From Chara braunii (taxonomy: Eukaryota; Streptophyta; Charophyceae; Charales; Characeae): a stretch of DNA of 26,128 bases. A program made the translations under genes and the position numbers. The DNA lies in NCBI GenBank assembly GCA_003427395.1, contig BFEA01000018.1, forward strand, positions 1,199,962-1,226,089, written 5' to 3'. The notes under the pieces are model-generated. The model saw only the letters and a list, made by a program, of their open reading frames with translations, made no database searches and was not told the DNA's origin. Positions 18,694-26,128 of this stretch are shown here, in pieces. How positions within the stretch are numbered: position 1 is the first letter of the stretch; each line of letters begins with the position of its first letter.

Positions 18694-19446
18694 AGAAGGA
18701 GGAACTACAAGAAGAAGGAGATTTATGGCAATACACTACACCCCGCTTGAAACCTCACCAACGACAGGCGCTAGACAGATCATTGACTATTGAAGAACTC
18801 AAGGAGGCAGTTGCATGTATGACTAGAGGGAAAGCATTGGGGGATGATGAGCTCTCAATGGAGTTCTATGAAGCTACTTGAGATCAAGTGGGGCCAATTT
18901 TGTTGAGGTTGTTCAACAGAATTTTGGAGGGAAGCACATTAACTGAAGATATGTGTCGAGGGACAATTACTTTGTTGTACAAGAAGGGAGATAAGAAGAA
19001 TGTACGGAACCGGAGACCCATCTCCCTTTTGAATATCTCATATAAAATCCTTGCCAAAGTCATGGCAAGGAGACTGACGGTGGTTCTTTCGGAATTGGTG
19101 AAAGCAGATCAAGGGGCCTTCGTGAAAGGCAGATCCATTGTTGAAAACATTCTTGTCGCGGTAGGGGCATTGGAAGTCATTGGCAAGAAGAGTAGACAGG
19201 TGATGGTTGCCATGTTAGACTTAGAAAAAACTTACAACTGTGTCAACCGGTCATTTCTGCTGGCTACACTAGAACATTTAAATTTTGGTAAGTCCTTCAG
19301 CACGTGGGTGTCAACCATGTAATGAAACTCCACTGCGACAGTTTTAGTAAATGGCAAGCGCTCACGAATTTTCGAGTTGTCTAGATTGTTAAGGCAAGGG
19401 TGCCCATTGACCCCTCTCTTATTTGTTCTCCAAATTGAAGTCGTCC
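18694..19446 (+). pseudogene. LINE RT fragment between inverted MITE copies
   Basis: Plus-strand frame with RT N-terminal features: LTIEELKEAVACMTRGKALG, one TGA where Trp is expected (YEAT-stop-DQVGP), LLYKKGDKKNVRNRRPISLL, ISYKILAKVMARRL, a degraded motif A (MLDLEKTYNCVN), then WVSTM followed by two stops, and motif B RQGCPLTPLLFVLQIE. It ends abruptly about 19446, before motif C. The 144-codon stretch 18888-19322 is the longest open piece. It differs clearly from the RT at 15988-17346, so it is another LINE lineage or an older copy. Confidence 0.87.
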
Positions 19447-19466
19447 TGAGTGGTGGAACAAGGTCC
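19446..19466 (+). mobile_element. Isolated MITE terminal repeat
   Basis: GAGTGGTGGAACAAGGTCC closely matches the MITE right end GAGTAGTGGAGCAAGGCCC at 18430-18448. It begins exactly where the RT homology stops and lies about 18 bp before the next MITE copy. It marks the breakpoint of the RT fragment. Confidence 0.6.
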
Positions 19467-19484
19467 TATCAATCGTGAAGGTCC

Positions 19485-19566
19485 CCTCCCTCACTACTCT
19501 TGAAATGTGCAAGCCGAGAGTGAATCTTTCGCTAGAACATGGAAAGATACAACGCCACGAGCTTCT
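19485..19566 (-). mobile_element. MITE copy in inverted orientation
   Basis: Read on the minus strand: GTGGCGTTGTATCTTTCCAT, GTTCTAGCGAAAGATTCACT, CTCGGCTTGCACATTTCAAG, AGTAGTGAGGGAG. This is the same order as 18597-18689 but on the other strand, so the two copies form long inverted repeats (about 70-80 bp, few differences) around the RT fragment. The far end is lost in a T-rich tract at 19566-19600. Confidence 0.78.
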
Positions 19567-19998
19567 TTTTTCTTCTTCTTGTTTTTTTTTTTTTCTTTTT
19601 TGGGGGAAAACAGTCTAGCCCTCCAACGTGGATGACTAGACTGCGGTTACAAATTCTGTCGTGCGACTTTTCGGCAAGGAGGGGTTTGACCTGCATTGTA
19701 AACTTCAGAGGGGACTGGACTTCAAAACAACAGTTGGAAATGTATTTAAAAACTCAAACCATGACAGCACCCTAGTTTTCTCAAATCTTTTTTAAATCGC
19801 TCAAAAGGCTGTCTTATGGGCACCGTGGCATAAAAGATGTGCTCATGAGAGAGAGGATGTAAACTTAGAAGGAGAATAAATCGCATAATTAATTGTATAT
19901 TTTTGTGCAGACGGAAGCTCGTGCACAATGGTCTTCCACCCGGGTCAAACTGTTAGGATTCCACCAGAAAAAGAAAAAAAAAAAAACATTGCAAACCA
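19567..19998. other. Spacer, no gene seen
   Basis: Begins with a pyrimidine-rich tract (T/C to about 19602). CAGTCTAG near 19610 and CTAGACTG near 19634 form a short inverted repeat. No coding domain recognised. The gag-related minus frame starts fading in from about 20000. Confidence 0.45.
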
Positions 19999-20757
19999 TT
20001 AAAAAATCCAAAGAGGACTGGCTAGGGGGCGTTGAAGGAAGAAGCTTGTGATGCGTAGGAAGTAATTGTCTTTTTGAATTAAGCCTATGCGTACATACTC
20101 TGCGGTGCTGGTCATGTCCAACTTTCGTTTTTTGGTGGGAGTTTTCCCTTTGATGACTGCGAGCTTCGCGAGAGCGAAATATTTTTTGTTGGCCTTGCAA
20201 TGCTGCATCATACGGTCATTGGTCAGTTCTGAAATTGACAAGAGATGTCCAATCGGGAGGGGGATACGATGATCCAATGCTCTAACTATATCGAGTACAT
20301 CGATTTCTTCGGTGACAAAGGTCAGTCCACCTGATTCCATCTCGCTAGGCGAAGGCCTCCATTCTGAGACTTCCCGTTCTTTCACAGCTGGTTGGACGGC
20401 CCCTATCATCCTTAATCCCGGGTACCCCAACGTGATTTATTGATCGAGGGGAATGAGTTCAATAGCCTGATTCATGGTGGATTTCGTGGTCACTATCTCG
20501 TCCATTTCTTCCACTGTCGTTCCTACTCGTCCAGGTCCGTTCGCCACATACGTTGTCGCAATGGTAGTTGCTCCTATCCGAGCCCGAGAGGGTCGGTTGG
20601 GGCATTCTTGCGCTATATGTCCAGACTGATGACACATGTAGCAGTCGCTCGTTCTTGCGGCAGCTACTACGGCGACTCCTACAGTCGTCTGTGCCTGCAA
20701 GGTTCTTGCTGGGAACGTCGTGATTCTAACGGTAATAGGGTGCATTGAGCACATCAA
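19999..20757 (-). pseudogene. LTR-retrotransposon CCHC zinc knuckle and linker
   Basis: Minus frame 20757-20437 contains CYMCHQSGHIAQECP, a perfect CX2CX4HX4C nucleic-acid-binding knuckle of retrotransposon Gag. After one TAA it continues in the same frame (to 19999) with VLDIVRALDHRIPLPIGHLLS, a conserved-looking stretch that I would expect just ahead of the aspartic protease. No protease DTG/DSG motif, RT or integrase follows, so the element is 3'-truncated near 20000-20080. Confidence 0.8.
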
Positions 20758-21645
20758 AGCTTCAATGCAGGTGTTGTACTCCTGCTGGTCCCTCTTGTTT
20801 TTTTTTGCATAAGGTATACCGAGGTTTGCGTAAGATCTAGTATTGCATTCGATTCGTCCGTCTTTTTTTTTACGAGTGTTGGGGTGGTGGCTGGGGATGG
20901 TCCAACGTTCAAATCAGTGATCGTTCTTTTGACTACCAATTGTTCTAGGTAGGTGACAGGTCCGGAGACAAAGCCAATGTTTTCAAATTTGTCCTGTAGT
21001 GCAACCAGTTCTGTTTTAGCCCAAGCTAATCCTGCAGTATCACCCTCCTTTGGCGTTATATTCGCTTTCCAAGAAGTCGGCGGCAAATTTCTTTTCCGTT
21101 TCCTCTGCGGTATTCATGATTTGCTGCATATTGTGGGTGATGAGGGAAAACTGCTTCCAAAGCTTGACCCTCATCGCCTGACTCCTAAATCTGTCAATAA
21201 ACAGATTTCATCCCACCTTCTCGTCTCTTTCAGACTTAATAAATAATCGTTAAAATCGATTGCGATACTCTGCGACGGACTCGAGAGTTTTTTGCACTCG
21301 ATCCTTGATCATAGAGAACGTATGCTCTGGGCGAATCTAATCGAACCGATGCAACTTGAAGAAGTTTTTTTCGAAAGTCGGAAGATCCACCCAGTTGTGA
21401 GTGTTAAACCAGTGGTGTGCATCTCCTAAACAGGTTGGAATGTTGATCCGGGCCTCATCGTTGTCGTATTGTTGCGCTCGGAGGGTAGTCATGCTCCGGC
21501 CAAATGATGTGCTGGATCAAACAAGTACAAATCGGGGGGGGGAGGGCAACCAGTGCGCGAGCACGCATGGGTGCTGGTGACACTTGTCCAGTGGGATTTG
21601 GCACAACATGTTGATTAGCATTTACTGTCGGGTTAGCATTCACGT
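20750..21645 (-). pseudogene. LTR-retrotransposon Gag capsid region, several stops
   Basis: Minus-strand reading gives RINIPTCLGDAHHWFNTHNW, then VDLPTFEKNFFKLHRFD, a TAG, IRPEHTFSMIKDRVQK, SVAEYRNRF, a TAA, RLFIKSERDEKVG, a TGA and NLFIDRFRSQAMRVKLW. The A..WF......W..F...F and SV.EY..RF patterns are those of the retrotransposon gag domain. It then passes into the open frame 21086-20754 (LAWAKTELVALQDKFENIGF). A frame change near 20760-20830 leads to the CCHC part. At least three stops and one frameshift make it inactive. Probable Ty3-type by gag style; no RT is present to confirm. Confidence 0.8.
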
Positions 21646-21795
21646 TGGCCGCCTATCGCCATGCGGACCTACTGCGGCTGACCATGGGGTCCCGTGTCGG
21701 GTTGTTTTTATTTTTAGACCGTCCTCTACTGGGCTCGCCAGGTCGATCAGATATGGAGCCGAACTACTTGCTAGTCCTTATATTTGACGCGTGTT

Positions 21796-21808
21796 GGCTC
21801 CGATACCA
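21796..21808 (-). other. Primer-binding site for initiator tRNA-Met
   Basis: The minus strand reads TGGTATCGGAGCC. The complement of the plant initiator tRNA-Met 3' end is TGGTATCAGAGCC, a very common retrotransposon primer-binding site; there is one mismatch. Its place, about 150 bp ahead of the gag-like frame on the same strand, is exactly as expected. It places the 3' edge of the 5' LTR at about 21809. Confidence 0.72.
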
Positions 21809-21809
21809 A

Positions 21810-22330
21810 CCTCACGCCTAGCGCGACTTCCTAATCGGAGTGGGAGCAGGCCCAGAAGTTGCGAGAAAAGAGGGTGCGCCAAGGATTTGCGAAAAGTGGG
21901 GTGGAGTCCCCGGTCAAAATTGGGATGTCCGGTGTCAAGGTTCCAAGGTCGGAAGTGAAAGAGGTTAAGACGCAAAAGAGACTCAGTTTGTGGTTTTCAT
22001 GGCTGGGTATTCAGGATGGTCGGTTTTGGCGCCTAAGACGGGTCCATGTGCGGTGTACGGGAGGAGTATAATGTATATCTCATTGTTCGATACACGTGGC
22101 CTATAAATCTCAGAGTATGATTTGAATGGTCTCAGTCGAAGGCTGTGTTCTTGATACTTAGCCTCAATACAAGCTCGTCAGGTGAAGCCTGGCGTTTGGT
22201 AAGGGTAGTCGCGATCCGTTGATCGGAAAGGGACACTGAATTCCATGCTACGAGTTCACATTAATGTTGTTATTCCTATCCATGCAAACATATACCAACA
22301 GTACAGCCCGAACGGGGGCGACTCATGCGA
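21810..22330 (-). mobile_element. Probable 5' LTR region, outer end unknown
   Basis: Lies immediately upstream (minus strand) of the primer-binding site and ends GGCGTGAGG, where a canonical LTR would end in CA. No coding frame is convincing. With only one LTR in the window, the outer boundary cannot be set by comparison; 22330 is a guess at most. Confidence 0.35.
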
Positions 22331-22334
22331 GAGT

Positions 22335-22381
22335 ATGTATACATGACGGGCCATTTGACTGACCGATCGTCATGTATACAT
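22335..22381. repeat. 14-bp inverted repeat with self-palindromic arms
   Basis: ATGTATACATGACG at 22335-22348 and CGTCATGTATACAT at 22368-22381 are exact reverse complements 19 bp apart. Each arm contains ATGTATACAT, itself a perfect palindrome, so there are two identical 10-bp palindromes, each with GACG/CGTC facing inward. This suggests a paired binding site or an end structure of a mobile sequence. Confidence 0.85.
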
Positions 22382-23439
22382 GTGGCATGAGATCCGTTCA
22401 CAAAGCGACTCGAGGCAATGAACTTCGTTATTTCTCATCAATTCCTACGGTCGATGGTTATGCATACATCCACGTTCCTCAATCTTCCGACATAACCAGA
22501 AATTATGCATACCAAAGTAAGACAATCAGGCCGCAGTCATCACACACAACATCATTCATAGCAGAAAAGAGGTATGAGAGAAGCTTTGAAGAAAGACGAG
22601 GGATCCACACAATCCCACCGAAGTCCGCAATTACAAAGATACAAACGGTGAAAGCCGAAACCAAAAATTTTTAGAGGGTTAGGAGAGAAGTCCCCACACA
22701 CAACCCAGCACCCCACGCGCTCTCACTGTTTCACCATCCTCCTCCGTACTTCGATGCAAGCAGTCCGATGCCTCGCACCTACCAACAACCCAGAGTTATC
22801 ACCCCGCTTAGCCTGAGTACTCACACCGGGTTCGCCTGTGCTCCACAGTTTATCGTGGCCACACGTCAACCCCGCACACTCGCCACCAGCTCATCGGATC
22901 ACCCAACTCCGAACTTACCTCTCAGCATGCTCATACTGGTTAGCCGATCCTCTAGACCACGCTAACTTTCCCCGATTTTAATAAGAGAGCGATTTAGTCG
23001 TGCTTGCAAAATTTATAGTTATTAGCATTTGCACGAGATAGTCGGTATTACGCTGAGGTAGGGGGAAAGAGAAAGAAAGGAGGTGCCTGCAGTCGGCATG
23101 CCTGGGCCGTGGCACGGGAGACATAGCCACTCTCCACACATCGATTCAGTCATGCACCGCTCTGGCCAATGAGACGAAGGGGAAGGGGCCGCATGTTTCG
23201 ACATGAAGAGAAGTCAAGAGGGGGAAGATTACAGATACGCTCGCACTCGCCAATAAAGGAACAAGAGGAAGCTACAGTTGAGATGATAATTAAGGTGCGG
23301 CGGGAATAGAGTGCAGGACAGAGCGCAGCAAAGCGCGTGCACGTAAGGAGCATCGTGTAGTCATAAAAAAAATATGATGTCCTCAAAATCCTAGTCTAAT
23401 TAGAGTCTTAATTCTGAGTGTCCACGCGATCTTCCGCAT
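22382..23439. other. 1 kb with no recognised gene
   Basis: A 101-codon plus frame (22372-22674) and several shorter frames on both strands lack recognisable motifs. TATGCATAC words at about 22458 and 22503 echo the GTATACAT theme of the inverted repeat. No RNA gene found. Confidence 0.42.
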
Positions 23440-23586
23440 CCTTTCCAAAAAGTTCAAAAATTTTAAAAGATTCCCCTGTGCGATGATCGCGCCAAAGCTC
23501 CTTGCCCAAATTTCCCACAAAGAAGGAAAAACTGCGCCGGTTGCTATCCCTATGGTTGCTAAGGCACGTCCTGACCAGCAACCACC

Positions 23587-23892
23587 GTGAGACCAAACTT
23601 CTGCAGAACCGAAAGAAAAGCAAACAAGGAACTCCGGTTTATGCCCACATCACAAAGAGCACTCCAATGGCAGATGATATACCGTTGTTTGGTAGCCCCA
23701 GATTGGGTGATCTCAAGGTCCCGTCTGGAACAAAAAGGCATATTGTCGCCCCTGTGTTCCTATTGTGGCGCATCATTCCAAAAACAAACAGCAGACTTCG
23801 AACATTGCCTATTGGATTACCCAATGGCAAACCAGATTTGGCGTTGGTGGGCGGCAACATGGAAATACCTCACAGATATTGACCTACCCTAG
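23587..23892 (+). pseudogene. LINE zf-RVT module
   Basis: Open frame of 101 codons: RALQWQMIYRCLVAPDWVI, RLEQKGILSPLCSYCGAS, DFEHCLLDYPMANQIWRWW. LCSYCG gives the CxxC pair and FEHC the His and Cys; the final Cys of the GCP triplet seen in the minus copy is Tyr here (LDYP), so one zinc ligand is lost. The Met start is internal; the frame is only the open part of a longer ancestral ORF and ends in a premature TAG. Confidence 0.85.
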
Positions 23893-24560
23893 GAACCGAC
23901 TGTACTTCTGTTAGACCAATCCGCAACCTCCACGGCTGCATGGTCACTCTTCCAATCCAACCTCTTTAAATTCACAAGGTTGGAAGTGTTAATGGTAGTA
24001 TGGCAGGCTCGTTGTTCCCACAAAAAAAAGAACACTCCTTTGGCTACATCCAAGCCATACGACATGTGATTGAAACAATAAGGATCAACATTCAAAAGGT
24101 CTGGAGTAGCCTCAAAGAAAAACTCACATCTACTACTGATCAAACCAAAATTTTTGAATTCATCAACACCTTCGAACAGGAGTGGCTTGATCCAGCCCAA
24201 AAGATCTCGTCGTTAGATGGGGACCGGAGCGTCATATGGAAACCTTGGTGGATGGAGGAACGCAGATGAAATTGGAAAACGCTACCTGCATTCCACCGTC
24301 AATCACCCAGACAGCCAGTTCTGGTAGCCCCCTCACCTCAATGTGTCCAACCGGATCAGATGGGGAACCCAGGCCACACAACACAACACCCAAACCCACC
24401 GCTTCCGGACACCCCTCCCCCGTTTACCCCCTTGCCCCCGCCGACACCCCCACCGCTACCGGAGGGATCTCCGCCACAAGCTCCTTGTCCCCCTTCACAA
24501 CCATCACCATCAGCAACATTCACAACACAGACTGAGTCTGCTAGGACCAGACAAGTTTAA
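23893..24560 (+). pseudogene. LINE C-terminus, frameshift in A8, Pro-rich tail
   Basis: In the zf-RVT frame after the TAG: EPTVLLLDQSATSTAAWSLF and EVLMVVWQARCSHKKK. At the A8 run (24022-24029) coding-like sequence moves to another frame: KEHSFGYIQAIRHVIETIR, NIQKVWSSLKEKLTS, FEQEWLDPAQKISSLD, VIWKPWWMEERR. After a TGA the same frame continues GNPGHTTQHPNPPLPDTPPP and more proline-rich sequence to about 24558. A single-base slip in A8 explains the shift. Confidence 0.72.
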
Positions 24561-24837
24561 AAAGGGGGGCTGCAATAAGCGGAATTGGTAGAGCCGGTCA
24601 GACCTAAGGGGAGGGGAGAGTCAAGAATGACAGTCTGGAATTCTTGATAGGGGGTAGAGCCATAGTAATGAAGGAGTTCCAACAAGGGTCCATGCAGCCC
24701 GAACGGGATTTGGAGCTCGAGAACATGTACAATAAGAAACAGGCCCCACCTATCTAACCCTGTCATGTAGGCTACCCGCTCAGATCACTAAGTTGCCGTG
24801 GGGACTATGGGTAAAATTTCCTATTCTGAAAGCGGTC
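24561..24837. other. Spacer, possible LINE 3' UTR
   Basis: Follows the LINE stop codon. A 70-codon minus frame (24766-24557) and a short plus stretch (ERDLELENMYNKKQAPPI) are both open, and neither is recognised. It may be LINE 3' untranslated sequence. No poly(A) tail is seen before the next repeat fragment. Confidence 0.35.
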
Positions 24838-24960
24838 ATCAAGGCTGGCAGTAGCTACAATCGGATGTTTGGGCAAATAAGCAACTTTGATGTTCAGGGA
24901 CGCTGGACCTGATTTCCAGCAGGTGCTGCTCCCCATCAATAGATGGAGCCTCCCCAACAG
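24838..24960 (-). mobile_element. LINE C-terminal scrap (WGAAPAG block)
   Basis: The minus strand reads GGCTCCATCTATTGATGGGG then AGCAGCACCTGCTGGAAATC, nearly identical over about 50 bp (24897-24948) to 13098-13162. Similarity elsewhere is weak. An A17 run follows on the plus strand at 25019-25035. It lies inside a 261-codon minus open frame (25624-24839), which I regard as accidental since it crosses a poly(Phe)-encoding T-run and this LINE scrap. Confidence 0.65.
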
Positions 24961-25311
24961 TGATAGTGGTGTCTGCTCTTATCAGCACCCCTGGCACTAC
25001 CTCGGGTTGTGCATCCCAAAAAAAAAAAAAAAAAAGGAAATGTGGGCATTCATGAAATTGACCCTTAGGCCCATCTGACCCCTCCCCCCCCGTCCAAGGT
25101 TCAATCGTGCTGAAAGTTGCGCCTATCAGAAGATAGATCGTCACAGAAGGAGCGTGCTCCTCGCAAACACCCCAGTTGTATGCATATTTATGATAAGCCT
25201 GCTTGAACATCCTGATTTGAACTGAGTCAGAAGGATTCTGGGAACCCTCCCGGCCCAGCAATCGGGAGCAGGAACTGAGGCAGCTGATGCCGCCCTCCAA
25301 GATACTCACCG

Positions 25312-25636
25312 CAACAAATGGAAGGCCATATCGATCACAAGGTACGGAACGACTGCGTAATTCAGAAAGCCAGCAGCCGTCCAGGAAAGCAAGCACATCA
25401 AGTTCAACACAATCCTGAACACTGCAACTAGAACCAACGCGGTTGACAAGAAGCCAGTGATGAAGATTCCAGATAAGGCGTCCTCTCTCCTTCTCCACTC
25501 CCTGACTAACGCTATACTTGGCAATAAAGCCAATACTGCCAAGTGGCCCGAAAAAATAGGAGGCAACAGGGGCTCGTGCAAACTGGGAGGACGTTGCAAA
25601 ACTTCGCCGAAGCATGTGCTCCATCCACCATAACCT
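25312..25636 (-). CDS. Candidate exon of a multi-pass membrane protein
   Basis: The minus strand has an acceptor-like TGAATCTGCAG before GTTATGG at about 25636 and a strong donor-like TTGCG|GTGAGTATC at about 25310. Between them one frame is open: YGGWSTCFGEVLQRPPSLHE, then hydrophobic HLAVLALLPSIALV, a basic/acidic loop REWRRREDALS, hydrophobic GFLSTALVLVAVFRIVLNLM and WTAAGFLNYAVVPYLVIDMA, ending AFHLLR. Three likely membrane segments in about 108 residues. No ATG start is needed if internal. I do not recognise the family. Neighbouring exons were not found, so it may be a gene piece carried by or broken by repeats. The overlapping 261-codon frame in another phase is less protein-like. Confidence 0.38.
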
Positions 25637-26128
25637 GCAGATTCAAGACTGTCATTTCACTGCATATCAACTCCATTTCATTCATTTTATGCATTTCATC
25701 TCATTTAGCCATGACGACATGAAGATTTGGAAATTTGGGCTGGACTGGAAGTGCTAGACCTTCGCAGGCCACTTGTTCAGATGGAAGATCCCACTCAGGC
25801 CAAGGCTTATGATTTAAGCAGTTATTTAATTACGTATTGTTCTTATATCATTATTTTCTTAGCAATAACTTGTTGTCTTTTGTGAGATTCGTTGTCATCA
25901 CATGTGATTATCTGAGAATGCATAAGGAACATCATTAGAAGGCATTTTTCAGGCCTTTTCTTTTTTTATTTTTATTTTTTAAGAATGCTCTAATTTTTTC
26001 ATGGGGAGCAGCACGTGCTGGGAATCGGGCCCGGCGTCCCTTATAATTGGAATACATTGATGATTGATGAAAATTTGGGATGATTCAGGAACACTTCAGG
26101 ATGATTGAGATAATAAGTTAGAGATTGA
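25637..26128. other. Terminal spacer with LINE scrap at 26003-26040
   Basis: A/T-rich, with repeated ATTTCA words at 25650-25705 and GATGATTGA-like words after 26060. GGGGAGCAGCACGTGCTGGG at 26003-26022 continues to GGCGTCCC at 26040, another plus-strand copy of the LINE C-terminal block (WGAARAGN). No gene recognised up to the window end. Confidence 0.5.

Larger units (their letters stand above)
23440..24560 (+). mobile_element. LINE 3' half with zf-RVT and Pro-rich tail
   Basis: Plus-strand LINE remnant without RT. Parts: a degraded connection region (23440-23590); the zf-RVT module (23587-23892); a C-terminal helical part that continues after a TAG at 23890; a frame change in an A8 run (24022-24029); and a proline-rich tail ending at a TAA near 24558. 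It is the same family as the minus-strand LINE at 14350-18010, and the two can be aligned by eye through zf-RVT and the tail. The 5' truncation is typical of LINE insertion. Confidence 0.8.

Noticed and set aside
22372-22674. 101-codon plus frame after the inverted repeat
   Set aside because: No domain, ordinary composition, no splice or promoter support. Indistinguishable from a chance open frame.
24839-25624. 261-codon minus-strand open frame, the longest in the window
   Set aside because: It crosses a LINE scrap and a homopolymer run translated as poly-Phe. The exon-like segment overlaps it in a different phase with better protein character. Its openness is probably accidental.

Overview
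The window looks like repeat-dense nuclear DNA from a plant-lineage eukaryote. I see no bacterial or organellar gene organisation, no rRNA, no convincing tRNA and no intact long host gene. Nearly all recognisable coding sequence is decayed retrotransposon: several copies of a LINE with a reverse transcriptase and the C-terminal zinc-binding (zf-RVT) module common in plant LINEs, and one LTR-retrotransposon gag with a CCHC knuckle and an initiator-tRNA-Met primer-binding site. Short CCCTAAA (plant-type telomere) motifs also fit. A charophyte alga such as Chara is my guess from overall character only; no sequence here proves the species.

Layout. Bases 1-1300 hold an (AG)n run, a TCC run and a GATGGCGAC-type minisatellite. 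Bases 1300-3200 hold a LINE-end scrap and two coding-like but broken minus-strand stretches of unknown origin. Bases 3230-3915 hold a degenerate 32-bp tandem repeat, a long (AG)n tract and a GTGAGGGAA repeat. Bases 4180-9700 have no recognisable gene, but hold a MITE fragment, a T-tract flanked by a 13-bp target-site-like duplication, and two consecutive A/T-rich degenerate tandem arrays (6753-7395 with 60-100 bp spacing; 7620-8300 with about 125 bp spacing). Bases 9700-11850 are gene-poor with perfect palindromes and a 58-bp duplication.

Bases 11836-13970 hold three plus-strand LINE C-terminal remnants; the third runs into a tandem repeat of the LINE 3' end. Bases 14350-18010 hold the largest element, a minus-strand LINE lacking most of its endonuclease and broken by several stops and at least two frameshifts. 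Bases 18321-19566 hold a fold-back MITE family with a plus-strand RT fragment between oppositely oriented copies. Bases 19999-22300 hold the minus-strand gag remnant, its primer-binding site and a probable LTR. Bases 23440-24560 hold another plus-strand LINE 3' half. The only candidate host-gene piece is a minus-strand exon-like segment at 25312-25636 that encodes three hydrophobic segments and is bounded by good splice-site sequences.

The main theme is repeated insertion and decay. Many disabling stops sit where tryptophan is expected (TGG changed to TGA or TAG), which is what methylcytosine deamination of silenced elements would give. I found no clear novel multi-gene system. The most unusual structures are the MITE/RT arrangement, the LINE 3'-end tandem repeat and the two degenerate arrays.
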